The translations under genes were made by a program, and so were the position numbers. From Bacilli bacterium (lineage in GTDB: Bacteria; Bacillota_I; Bacilli_A; RFN20; CAG-288): a stretch of 64,000 nucleotides of DNA. Of this stretch, positions 8,991 through 16,437 are shown piece after piece. The stretch covers positions 750,931-814,930 of the forward strand of contig JALCLG010000001.1 of assembly GCA_022647725.1 (NCBI GenBank), in the 5' to 3' direction. The notes under the pieces are model-generated. The model was not told the origin of the DNA and did not search any database. It saw only the letters and a program-made list of their open reading frames with translations. How positions within the stretch are numbered: the stretch's first letter is position 1; the number at the start of each line of letters is the position of its first letter.

Positions 8991-9574
8991 TGATAATCTA
9001 TAGACAAGAGCTCCTTGAAAGATACCATTCCTATAAGAACCCGGACGATAAGATTGCCCGCGACCTTCGCGGGGATGCCTATTATCCTGTCTGCAAAGGA
9101 GTCTATGAAGATAATGCAGAGACGGACGGAATCCTCCTTTCCGGGGTCGTTCTTTCCCCGTCTTACCTTTCCTTTGAGTATGTTCTCTCGTTGACGGGAT
9201 TGATTCCGGAAAGAGCCTATGTCTATACGTCAGCGACAACGTCACAGAAGCACAATCATCTTTACCGGAATCGCTTTGGTGTCTATTCCTATACCGACGT
9301 CCCTCAGGCCGTTTGGAGCTTTGGCATCCATTCGGTTGAGGAAAACGGCTACTCCTATATGATTGCTTCAAAAGAAAAGGCCCTTTGCGACCTCCTCTAT
9401 AAAAAGCCTCCTGTCATTTCGATGAAAGGCTTGCGTCAATTGCTCTTCGAAGACCTGAGAATCGATGAGGAGGAGTTTAACCATCTCAACAAGGATGATC
9501 TCTTGTTCCTTTGCGGACGCTACCGGAAAAAGAACCTTCGCTTCCTGGCTAAGATTCTTTTGAAAGAACGTTAG
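8990..9574 (+). CDS. AbiEi-family antitoxin-like regulator, orphan
   Basis: About 194 residues. The middle region (LSGVVLSPSYLSFEYVLS, then YTSATTSQKH and RFGVYSY) follows the pattern of the AbiEi/transcriptional-regulator antitoxin family: S-x-SYxSxEYxL, then a beta-rich segment. I prefer the TTG at 8990, which has GTGAGGTGA upstream; a GTG at 8981 in frame is the alternative. In type IV toxin-antitoxin systems the antitoxin is followed by an AbiEii nucleotidyltransferase toxin. Here the next gene is on the other strand and converges, so no toxin is encoded alongside. It may have lost its toxin or act on one elsewhere. Confidence 0.65.
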   Translation: MIIYRQELLERYHSYKNPDDKIARDLRGDAYYPVCKGVYEDNAETDGILLSGVVLSPSYLSFEYVLSLTGLIPERAYVYTSATTSQKHNHLYRNRFGVYSYTDVPQAVWSFGIHSVEENGYSYMIASKEKALCDLLYKKPPVISMKGLRQLLFEDLRIDEEEFNHLNKDDLLFLCGRYRKKNLRFLAKILLKER

Positions 9575-12498
9575 TCCGTCGTTAATGAGCTGAGCAGCTT
9601 ATCCTTCTCAAAGAGTGTCTCCATCCCTAAGAACGGAACCAGCCGGACGTGATAGTTGCTCATCAGGAACTCTGATAATCCGCCGAGAGCCTGCTGCCAG
9701 TTGTCTTCCCGGACATAGGAATCCGGAACCAAGGCAAAGGAGAGCGTCTTCTCTCCCGGCTTTCGTAACCCCAACGGGAAGAGCGGACTGTCACTGACAA
9801 CCTCATAGCCGGCTTTCAGGCTGGCCTGAACCAAAGCCTTCTGGAAGGCAGGCGCTAACGGGACCGGCGTCAGACTGGCAAGATAAAGGCTTTCCAAGGT
9901 CATAGCGACCTCCGGATAGCCTTGGATCCGGCTGTCGGTGTCGGAGATGCTGTTGATGAAGGTGACGTTTCTGGCTGCGCTAACCCCGGCTAAAAGGCTG
10001 AGATTATCCAGCTCTAACGTATCCAGCAGTATGGCGTTATCAAACAGATAGGAGCTGACAAGACTGACTTCCTGCGGGATCGCTATCAGGATCGGATAAG
10101 CCTTCGCATAAAGAGCTAAGGCCGTCGACCGCTGGCTGGCGCCATAGTTTCCTAAGGAGAGCTGATGCAGCAAGGTATAGAGCTTATCCAGGTAGTCATG
10201 ATCGATGACATGCCGGCTGACGGACTGACTTAAGAAGACCTCCCGGAGACTGTCCTGATAGTCCCGGGCCTTAGGAAGGTTGTCGTTAACCAACTTCTTA
10301 GCCGCATTGTAGGTATCCATGTCTTTGGCAAAGCCGCTCTTGGCCTCGTTATAGATAGCCTCATACAGCGAGAGAACAAACGTCATCCGGAAGTCACCGA
10401 GATCCTTCCTGGCTTCCTGATACTTCCTCACCGCCAGCTGTACCATCAGGGAAGAGCTGTTCAGTCCGGAAGCAAAGTCCGCATATTCCTGGAATTCCGG
10501 GTAACTGGCCTCGGCCTTCAGGGAAATCTCCTCCAGGAAGGCCTTAAACGGTACGGAGAGGTAATTCTTCCTCACATCCAAGAAGCAGCCGATATAGTGG
10601 TTTAAAACGACGTTAAGGGCCTGATAATCCTTCTCACAGACATCATAGGCATGCAGCAGCTGTTTCCGGAAGCTCTCATCCTGAATGGCCTTCAGGATCA
10701 GAGGATTGGAAAGCCGGAAGCTGGGATTCATCTGTCCCCGCATCCGGAAGCGCTGAAGATACTTGGCCTGGGCCTGGCTCTCGCTTAGGCCTTCCATCGT
10801 CATGACGGACTTACCGAAACGGGACACATACTTCGGCCGTTCCTGTTTAAGCGTGGTGACGGCTAAAAGATACGACTCCAGGATCCGGACCACCGTCTCG
10901 AGATCGGCATGCTTCTTGATCTTCAGGCAGGACTTCAGGATATGCTTGGCCCAAAGCCGGTCGAAGAGATGCTTGGAATGGTAATCCTCAAGCACCTGTG
11001 GCAAGGCAATCTGATAAATCTTGTCCGTGCAGAGATTATCCGCTAAAAGCTTGGTCGAGGAGACCGACTGGTAGAGCTGGCGGAGGGTATTGAGATCCAA
11101 GTCTTTCGTGACTTCCGGACCGTTCCGGAAGGCTTCCAGAGGATAGCCGGTATCCCCGGCTAAGACATCCATATCCTTCCCTAATTCCACAAACTGACCG
11201 AAGCAGGTGATCTCCTCTCCCTTGAGGGTCAGTAAGGCATTGTCTTTCAAGGTCTTCTGGAACAAGCGGATTCCCTCCAATGCCTGAATCAAGGTCACTT
11301 CCAAGGAGTCATAGTTCTCCCGTTTGGAGGATAAGGTCAGTCCGAAGAAAGGATTCTCCGTCAACGGCTTGGCTAAGACGGTCGGATACTTGGCTAAGCT
11401 ATCTAAGAAGACCTGATCCTTAGCAAAGTCGGACTGGCTGTAACCTGAGATATCCAAAGGGTAGCTTGTCTTCCCCTCCTCTTTGGCCTCATAGGCCAGA
11501 TTGACCAGTTCCACGGAAAGGAAGGACTGATGGAACAGCATCCGTTTCTGATGGGCTAAGCAAAGATAGCTCTGCTCCGCCTGACGGTAGGCAACATCGG
11601 CCGCTAAGAGTCCTTCCGGAAGGATCACCTGACTCGGAGAGATGGTCTCCTTGGTGAGCTGATACGGATGGAAGGAGGCAGCGTCACAGACAAAGGGACT
11701 GAGGTGTCTCTCTTTAAAGAACAGCTTCAGCTTGAACTTATCCTCATTGGTAGCCACCAGAAGAATGGTGGTCTTCCCCTGGGCAATCGCTCGGCTTAAG
11801 GCCCGAATCAGATAGGTCTGACGGATGGTATCATCTCCCGTCAGCACCCGCAAGGAGCTGTAACTGGCCAAGGTGCGGTCTGCCCGGACAAAGGGTAAGA
11901 AGAAGGTCTTCTCCAGTCCGGAGGTGAGGCTCATCTCAATGCTGGGGTTATGGACGTTCTTCATGAAGCCGTCATACTTCTTATCCAGGGACTCCCCTTT
12001 GAGGTTAGCTGAAACATAAGGATAGTCGAGATTGGCCATCAAGGTGTCTTTGGTATAGAAGGAGAGAGCGTTGACAAGACTGAGCCGTGGGCTAAGCTTC
12101 TTGAAATCCAGGGCCGAAGACAAGGAGAAGAGATAGCTATCCAGATCCGTGGCGGAAAGAAGATCGATATCCACGCCAAAGGATTTCAGGATATCTGTTG
12201 CCAAGTGGTTGGGAATGGCAAGCTCCGGGGTTCTTGTGAAATAGATGGTGTCCCCGTCCCGCTGTACCTTGCTGGCCAAGAAGAAAAGCGGATAAAGGAT
12301 CTTCTCCTGGCCGTCTCTTAGAAAGACGGGAGAGAAGAACTCTTCGACCGGACGATGAAGCTTGGTGTCCTTACCGGAAAGAAGCAGCAGCAAGGAATCT
12401 TTTTCAATATAGAAAAGGTCATCACTGTCCGGCTGGGACAGACGTGACTGGATTTCCTTAAGCTCCTCGGTGAGAATCAGCGGCTTGGGTTCTTTCAT
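9571..12498 (-). CDS. Degenerate DUF4011-type superfamily 1 helicase-nuclease homologue
   Basis: 975 residues. Reading it against the large DUF4011 / SF1 helicase / MTES_1575 nuclease proteins, the order of blocks agrees: an N-terminal DUF4011-like region (ILYPLFFLASKVQRDGDTIY and the following FGVDIDLL), a segment equivalent to the helicase P-loop region, a Walker B-equivalent segment (FDNAILLDTLEL), and a C-terminal GYEVV nuclease-like fold. The catalytic letters are gone: the P-loop position reads LTGDDTIRQTY, with no GKS/T; the Walker B position lacks DE; the C-terminal part lacks the nuclease acidic residues. It is therefore probably inactive as ATPase or nuclease, yet the frame is intact, so it is under selection. 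Start: ATG at 12498, since a longer TTG start would include the -10 box. Its stop overlaps the convergent AbiEi-like gene by 4 bp. Confidence 0.6.
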   Translation of the reverse strand: MKEPKPLILTEELKEIQSRLSQPDSDDLFYIEKDSLLLLLSGKDTKLHRPVEEFFSPVFLRDGQEKILYPLFFLASKVQRDGDTIYFTRTPELAIPNHLATDILKSFGVDIDLLSATDLDSYLFSLSSALDFKKLSPRLSLVNALSFYTKDTLMANLDYPYVSANLKGESLDKKYDGFMKNVHNPSIEMSLTSGLEKTFFLPFVRADRTLASYSSLRVLTGDDTIRQTYLIRALSRAIAQGKTTILLVATNEDKFKLKLFFKERHLSPFVCDAASFHPYQLTKETISPSQVILPEGLLAADVAYRQAEQSYLCLAHQKRMLFHQSFLSVELVNLAYEAKEEGKTSYPLDISGYSQSDFAKDQVFLDSLAKYPTVLAKPLTENPFFGLTLSSKRENYDSLEVTLIQALEGIRLFQKTLKDNALLTLKGEEITCFGQFVELGKDMDVLAGDTGYPLEAFRNGPEVTKDLDLNTLRQLYQSVSSTKLLADNLCTDKIYQIALPQVLEDYHSKHLFDRLWAKHILKSCLKIKKHADLETVVRILESYLLAVTTLKQERPKYVSRFGKSVMTMEGLSESQAQAKYLQRFRMRGQMNPSFRLSNPLILKAIQDESFRKQLLHAYDVCEKDYQALNVVLNHYIGCFLDVRKNYLSVPFKAFLEEISLKAEASYPEFQEYADFASGLNSSSLMVQLAVRKYQEARKDLGDFRMTFVLSLYEAIYNEAKSGFAKDMDTYNAAKKLVNDNLPKARDYQDSLREVFLSQSVSRHVIDHDYLDKLYTLLHQLSLGNYGASQRSTALALYAKAYPILIAIPQEVSLVSSYLFDNAILLDTLELDNLSLLAGVSAARNVTFINSISDTDSRIQGYPEVAMTLESLYLASLTPVPLAPAFQKALVQASLKAGYEVVSDSPLFPLGLRKPGEKTLSFALVPDSYVREDNWQQALGGLSEFLMSNYHVRLVPFLGMETLFEKDKLLSSLTTD

Positions 12499-12507
12499 CG
12501 TGGTTCT

Positions 12508-12513
12508 ATTATA
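12508..12513 (-). promoter_or_regulatory. -10 box giving a nearly leaderless transcript
   Basis: A perfect TATAAT ends only nine bases before the ATG at 12498. Transcription would start within about three bases of the start codon, and no ribosome-binding site fits between. The promoter overlaps the end of the rpmE terminator. Confidence 0.5.
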
Positions 12514-12528
12514 GTGAAAAAGAGGCAA

Positions 12529-12558
12529 ATAAAATAGCTGTGCGTTTCCGCACAGCTA
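12529..12558 (-). terminator. Terminator of rpmE
   Basis: Stem TAGCTGTGCG/CGCACAGCTA (12535-12544, 12549-12558), followed on the minus strand by TTTTATTTG. The other strand also reads TGTTTTTG after the stem, so it may work both ways. Confidence 0.8.
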
Positions 12559-12582
12559 TGTTTTTGCTTGTTCTTCGGACGA

Positions 12583-12831
12583 TTACTTCGTCTTAGTGTC
12601 AGCAGCCGGAGCAGCGTTCTGCGCAGCATCGGCGGCAGCCATCTTCTTACGGAACTTAGCAACACGGCCGGAATCCGACGTATACGAAAGCTTTCCGGTG
12701 TAGAACGAATGGCAGTTGGAGCAAGTATCGACCTTGATCTCCGGAACCGTCGCACCCGTCTCAAACGTATTGCCGCACGTCATGCACGTCACCTTGCAAC
12801 GATAATATTTCGGATGGATTCCCTTTTTCAT
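12583..12831 (-). CDS. rpmE: 50S ribosomal protein L31
   Basis: 82 residues. It starts MKKGIHPKYY, followed by a CMTCGNTF and a CSNCHSFYTGK block, i.e. the zinc-binding (C+) form of L31. The C-terminus has an Ala/Lys extension beyond the conserved FRKK. GGGAGG is placed correctly before the ATG. L31 is in the large subunit at the subunit interface. The zinc-containing form is usually used under zinc sufficiency; no zinc-free paralogue is in this window. Confidence 0.95.
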   Translation of the reverse strand: MKKGIHPKYYRCKVTCMTCGNTFETGATVPEIKVDTCSNCHSFYTGKLSYTSDSGRVAKFRKKMAAADAAQNAAPAADTKTK

Positions 12832-12875
12832 GTGTTTTACCTCCCGTGAATAAGTCTATCTATCTGTATCTGGCC

Positions 12876-12932
12876 TAACGCAAAAAAGCGTTACGCGAGA
12901 GATACTATAACACACCCGCTTATTGGCTTCAA
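12876..12932 (-). promoter_or_regulatory. rpmE promoter and leader hairpin
   Basis: -35 TTGAAG (12927-12932) and -10 TATAGT (12904-12909), 17 bp apart. The leader then carries a hairpin TAACGC-TTTTTT-GCGTTA (12876-12893) about 45 nt before the start codon. Ribosomal-protein leaders of this kind can be autoregulatory, but I cannot assign it to a described L31 leader class. The remaining 12933-13165 is AT-rich and holds only a TATAAT at 13106-13111 for the next gene. Confidence 0.5.
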
Positions 12933-13165
12933 GGTTTATTTCGTCTCCTTTGGCAGGCTTTAGGAAAATATGCCACGAGTAAAGCTGAGGGCTTTTCATT
13001 TTTTGTTACATTCTAAAATTAGACACAAATTTGGTTTTGATAAAAGTCACTTAAATGTGTGCTTCTTGATAAGTTATGACTGAAAATCGATGAAAAAGTG
13101 AGTTGTATAATATTACTAGAAGATTGTTTCTTTGCCAGCAAATGACTGGCAGAAAGGAATTCAAT

Positions 13166-13531
13166 ATGGAGAAAGAGGAACTGAATAAGATAAATAACTT
13201 GTTGAACACAAGCTTGATAAAAACAAATATATCATCAGATTATCCTAATTCTATCGACCTTATGGTTTTGAGCCCCTTTACAGGAGGCTTAGGAAATTAT
13301 GAAACAAATGGATATGCCCGCAATCAATCAGTGAGGGTTTCACATATTATCATTCGATTCCATTCCTGTTTTAACGGCATAAACGAAGTCAAAGATTTAT
13401 TATCTCCTAATCCAAAAAAGCCAAACACAATCACTTATATCAGCTTTTCCGATTCGACATTATCGATTGGTTTTAATGGGGGAAATCCGATTAAAGTAGA
13501 GAACGTCACCAAAATGTTCGTGGTCTCTTAG
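13166..13531 (+). CDS. Hypothetical protein, AT-rich
   Basis: 121 residues from the ATG at 13166, chosen for the AAAGGAA six bases upstream; a longer frame from 13103 has no such site. Begins MEKEELNKINNLLN, then contains a Gly-rich turn (FTGGLGNY) and alternating beta-type segments near the C-terminus. No family recognised. Base composition is clearly more AT-rich than its neighbours, suggesting acquisition from elsewhere. It stands alone between convergent units. Confidence 0.55.
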   Translation: MEKEELNKINNLLNTSLIKTNISSDYPNSIDLMVLSPFTGGLGNYETNGYARNQSVRVSHIIIRFHSCFNGINEVKDLLSPNPKKPNTITYISFSDSTLSIGFNGGNPIKVENVTKMFVVS

Positions 13532-13616
13532 CTTCTGAAACTCTAACAAATCGAAACTTTTAGAAGTACGGTTGCTCGATTCCCCTTTTGTCGGGCTTTT
13601 TAAGAACCTGGGCAAC

Positions 13617-13646
13617 GAAAAATCCCGTCAGCAGCGCTGACGGGAT
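13617..13646 (-). terminator. Terminator of the sipW operon
   Basis: Stem ATCCCGTCAGC/GCTGACGGGAT (13622-13632, 13636-13646) followed on the minus strand by TTTTTCG; 15 bp past the last gene of the operon. Confidence 0.88.
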
Positions 13647-13660
13647 CAATAGCTAAGGTG

Positions 13661-13981
13661 CTACTTCAACGGATGGCCGCAATACTGACAGTAGGGAGCA
13701 TCGCCCGGGTTCTCCTTGCCACAGTTAGGGCAGATGGCTGTCGCCTTTTTGGAAAGCTCAGCCTCGTTTTGGCTCGTCTCCGAAAGCACGGCTAAGAGGA
13801 AGGCAAAGATCAGCAGCGTCAGGATCACTAAGGTCAGGAAGACATAAGCATAGAACTTGAATCCCTGTTCCAGGCAGGCACTGACGATCATCCCGATCAG
13901 GAAGAGGACAAAGAGGACAATCCCGAGAATGAGAATCCGCCGCCGACGCTTTTCCAGTTTGGACTGGGGAAGCTTTACCAT
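13661..13981 (-). CDS. Membrane protein with C-terminal zinc ribbon
   Basis: 106 residues. After a basic N-terminus there are two membrane segments (about residues 14-36 and 43-66), then a cytoplasmic C-terminal zinc ribbon CPNCGKENPGDAPYCQYCG. No catalytic motif. Its ATG lies inside the end of the preceding gene (7-bp overlap), so the two are translationally coupled. Last gene of the sipW operon; possibly an accessory factor of the secretion machinery, inferred from position only. Confidence 0.7.
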   Translation of the reverse strand: MVKLPQSKLEKRRRRILILGIVLFVLFLIGMIVSACLEQGFKFYAYVFLTLVILTLLIFAFLLAVLSETSQNEAELSKKATAICPNCGKENPGDAPYCQYCGHPLK

Positions 13982-14616
13982 TTCTTCATCAGGGTATCGA
14001 ACATACCCGGTTTCGGAGCTTCGATGACTTTCTGCTTCGGGGCGGGCTGCTTGAATCCATCGATATTGGCAGGTTCACTGCCTTCAGCCCAACGGCTGAA
14101 GATCGAATCGAAGGTATAGACATAATCGTTCTTCTCGGCATAGATGGTGATCATGTTGGATGCTTCGAGGCTTTCACCGACACCGGACTTGACGTAGATG
14201 GTGTAAGTATACTTTTCGCCACCGACGTAACTTAAGGAAGAAATGTCATCGATGAGGTATTCGGAGGTCTCTTCGGTCAAGGTTGCCTTGACAGGATTGG
14301 CAATATGGAAGATCTTCCGGGCATCGCCTTCGAGAATGAAGCCGATGTACTTATGATACTTGTTGGGGATGATCTGATCTTCGCCATGGATGTGAGCGAT
14401 CAAAAGAATCGGTCCGTCCTTGACGAGACCGGTGAACATATACTCTTTCCGCTTGCCCAGATAGATGGAGTCATCATTGACGATGAAAGGATAAAGACGG
14501 TTTTCATCATCCAATAAGGACACCTGCGGCAGATTGACCAGATTGACCGTGCCATCCGGTTCACTGGCTAAGAGTGTCACCGGCGACTCATCCGTTTTAA
14601 CAGCTTCGTTTTCCAT
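13975..14616 (-). CDS. Soluble protein sharing the C-terminal domain of the SipW-type peptidase
   Basis: 213 residues, no signal or membrane segment. Residues about 95-165 (GFILEGDARKIFHIAN, a DISSLSY block, then KYTYTIYV) align with the extra C-terminal domain of the signal peptidase encoded upstream (GYVLKGDAKEIFSLSN, a SLLSFSG block, KYAFTLEIRV). The Pro-rich tail ends GMFDTLMKKW. GGAGG lies seven bases before the ATG. I know no named family. The shared domain suggests it interacts with the peptidase or the same ligand. Confidence 0.65.
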   Translation of the reverse strand: MENEAVKTDESPVTLLASEPDGTVNLVNLPQVSLLDDENRLYPFIVNDDSIYLGKRKEYMFTGLVKDGPILLIAHIHGEDQIIPNKYHKYIGFILEGDARKIFHIANPVKATLTEETSEYLIDDISSLSYVGGEKYTYTIYVKSGVGESLEASNMITIYAEKNDYVYTFDSIFSRWAEGSEPANIDGFKQPAPKQKVIEAPKPGMFDTLMKKW

Positions 14617-14673
14617 ACGTTAATCCTCCAAAGAACATCAACAGTTCCGTTTCAAACGTTAATAGTCTAACAC

Positions 14674-14787
14674 TCATTGCTGATGAAGGCCCATCGCTAA
14701 GAAGCAAGCCAAGAAAATTAAAGCCACCATCACGGCAACAATCAAGAGCCCGATAAGGAATTTCTTAGCTCGGGTCCGCTTCGTCAT
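14674..14787 (-). CDS. 37-residue single-span membrane microprotein overlapping sipW stop
   Basis: Its ATG shares bases with the TGA of the upstream signal peptidase gene (ATGA at 14784-14787), a classic coupled junction. It encodes MTKRTRAKKF, then about 22 hydrophobic residues (LIGLLIVAVMVALIFLACFL), ending AMGLHQQ: a basic cytoplasmic start and one membrane helix. Too short for family recognition. The overlap, the membrane-like composition and its place inside the operon argue that it is real, perhaps a small partner of the peptidase. Confidence 0.65.
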   Translation of the reverse strand: MTKRTRAKKFLIGLLIVAVMVALIFLACFLAMGLHQQ

Positions 14788-16187
14788 AAGCTCTTCTTAG
14801 CGGGATAGGCGTGGTAGATGGAAGTCTCCGGCTGCTCACGTAAGGCTGCCGGCGTGACAATCAGCCATTTCTGACCTTTCGGAAGAACACGGATCTCGAG
14901 AGTGAAGGCATATTTCTTCGTTTCGTCTCCGCTGAAGGAGAGGAGCGAATCCGGATTGGCGGTCAGATAGACATCGCCTTTATCCGTGAGGGAAGAAGCA
15001 GCATTGCTTAAGGAGAAGATCTCCTTGGCATCGCCCTTAAGGACATAGCCATCATAATGGATGCTGGCTCGGACATCATTGAAAGCAAAGACAATCGGCT
15101 TCTTGACAAGCTTGCCCTGATAGAAGTAAGGATGCTTGCTGTCTTTCCGTTTCAGACAGGTGAGAATCAACAGCTTTCCGAAGCCGGAACCTAAGGTTAA
15201 GGCCGTGTTGACCTGGACCGGATCAGTAATCTCTTTGACATCCGCCTCTTCAATCTCCCAGGCTTCCATGACCAGTTCGTCATAACGCTTATCATGGCAG
15301 GTGGTGATCTTATCGTAGAAGATGGAGTAGAGGATCAGAATGATGATGGCGATGACGACCGTGATGATACCGATGGCCGACTGCAGATAAACGACAAAGT
15401 AACCTAAGACCGTGTTTCTCCAGCCCTGATAGATCTTGTTGGTCGATGAATCAAAGCCACCGAATACTGCAAAGATACGATCCGTCGAGGCTCCGGTATT
15501 GACCGGAATATTGGTTTCGGTTGTTAATGAACCTGAGTTGGAATCACCGCGGGTGGTATAGGAAGTAACATTGCCGCTGGCATCTTTATTGATTTCAATG
15601 ACTCTATGGATGACGTTGATATCCGACTGAAGAGTTTCATCATACATCTTGAAGACGATGACTTCATACTGCTGAATATTCGCTAATTTAGCAGGATCCT
15701 TATCAATGACAACCAGCGAATACTGCGGAATACGGTACTTATCATCCGATAAGCCGTTCTCCTTCAAGTAGGTATTGCCCGAGTAGAGAGTCTCCATAGA
15801 GGAGGTCTCAACCACCATCAAGGCATTGTTGCCAAACCAGACCAGACCATTATCGGAACGGATCCGCATAGAGACAATCAGGAAAATGAACACAACAAAA
15901 TAGAGGATATCCAGGATGACATTGAAGACACCGGATACCTTCTTATCAGACTTCTGGGTCTTCTTGACAGACTCAATGAAGGTGTATTTATGTTTGTGCT
16001 TATCGTAAGAAGTACGATCCTCATGGATTTCTTTAGTGATATCCGTATCTTCGATGTGGTTCTCAATATTCTTTTTACGCGATTTATAATACAGGATAAA
16101 AAGGGTGAGGAAGGTGATGGCAAAGAGGAGAATGACCACGATTCCTACGACATACGATACCTGCATCCCTAAGTTAGTTGGCCACAT
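14784..16187 (-). CDS. sipW: ER/SipW-type signal peptidase I with C-terminal extension
   Basis: 467 residues from the ATG at 16187, with GAGGGGGG upstream. A TTG 21 bp further upstream is the alternative. Membrane helices at about 10-34 and 88-106, then the catalytic Ser in SSM (about residue 130), HRVIEI with His (about 194) in place of the bacterial Lys, and GDSN (about 214-217): the Ser-His-Asp arrangement of ER-type/SipW peptidases. A third helix follows at about 262-287, then about 170 residues absent from ordinary SipW, containing the domain shared with the 13975-14616 product. SipW enzymes process TasA/camelysin-type leaders; the two operons at 1-6.6 kb encode such leaders, so they are the likely substrates. 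Confidence 0.82.
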   Translation of the reverse strand: MWPTNLGMQVSYVVGIVVILLFAITFLTLFILYYKSRKKNIENHIEDTDITKEIHEDRTSYDKHKHKYTFIESVKKTQKSDKKVSGVFNVILDILYFVVFIFLIVSMRIRSDNGLVWFGNNALMVVETSSMETLYSGNTYLKENGLSDDKYRIPQYSLVVIDKDPAKLANIQQYEVIVFKMYDETLQSDINVIHRVIEINKDASGNVTSYTTRGDSNSGSLTTETNIPVNTGASTDRIFAVFGGFDSSTNKIYQGWRNTVLGYFVVYLQSAIGIITVVIAIIILILYSIFYDKITTCHDKRYDELVMEAWEIEEADVKEITDPVQVNTALTLGSGFGKLLILTCLKRKDSKHPYFYQGKLVKKPIVFAFNDVRASIHYDGYVLKGDAKEIFSLSNAASSLTDKGDVYLTANPDSLLSFSGDETKKYAFTLEIRVLPKGQKWLIVTPAALREQPETSIYHAYPAKKSL

Positions 16188-16253
16188 ACCTAAGTAAACC
16201 CCCCTCAATCTTCTATGGAACGGAGTTCGCCTGGAAAATAGTTAGTTGCTTTA

Positions 16254-16259
16254 ATTATA
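16254..16259 (-). promoter_or_regulatory. -10 box of sipW next to an insertion sequence
   Basis: Perfect TATAAT on the minus strand. The -35 position (about 16277-16282) falls on the junction with the IS1595-like element that begins at 16279, so the native -35 has been displaced by IS sequence. Confidence 0.5.
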
Positions 16260-16319
16260 CACTTTAATTCATTTAATAACGTATATAGGAGCAAATGAAA
16301 GGTAAGAACCCCGCCGTGG

Positions 16320-16430
16320 TATAATCCCATCGCCAAACAACTAGAGGAAGTTGGGAGGCGCCCCGGGATCTGGTTGTTTGGCAATAATGGCCCTTTCCCT
16401 CGGGACGCCCCCCAATTTCCCGGAAAGGGA
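16320..16430 (+). promoter_or_regulatory. IS promoter and interlocking leader hairpins before the transposase
   Basis: -10 TATAAT (16320-16325) would start RNA at about 16332. Three stems then compete: a, 16332-16341 with 16373-16382 (10 bp, perfect); b, 16346-16367 with 16399-16420 (about 20 of 22 pairs); c, 16391-16398 with 16422-16429 (8 bp), which covers the transposase ribosome-binding site. Stem b excludes both a and c, while a and c can coexist. This is a plausible on/off switch for transposase translation. The same structure is present in copy 2 (46660-46770). Confidence 0.5.
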
Positions 16431-16437
16431 TTTTTTC

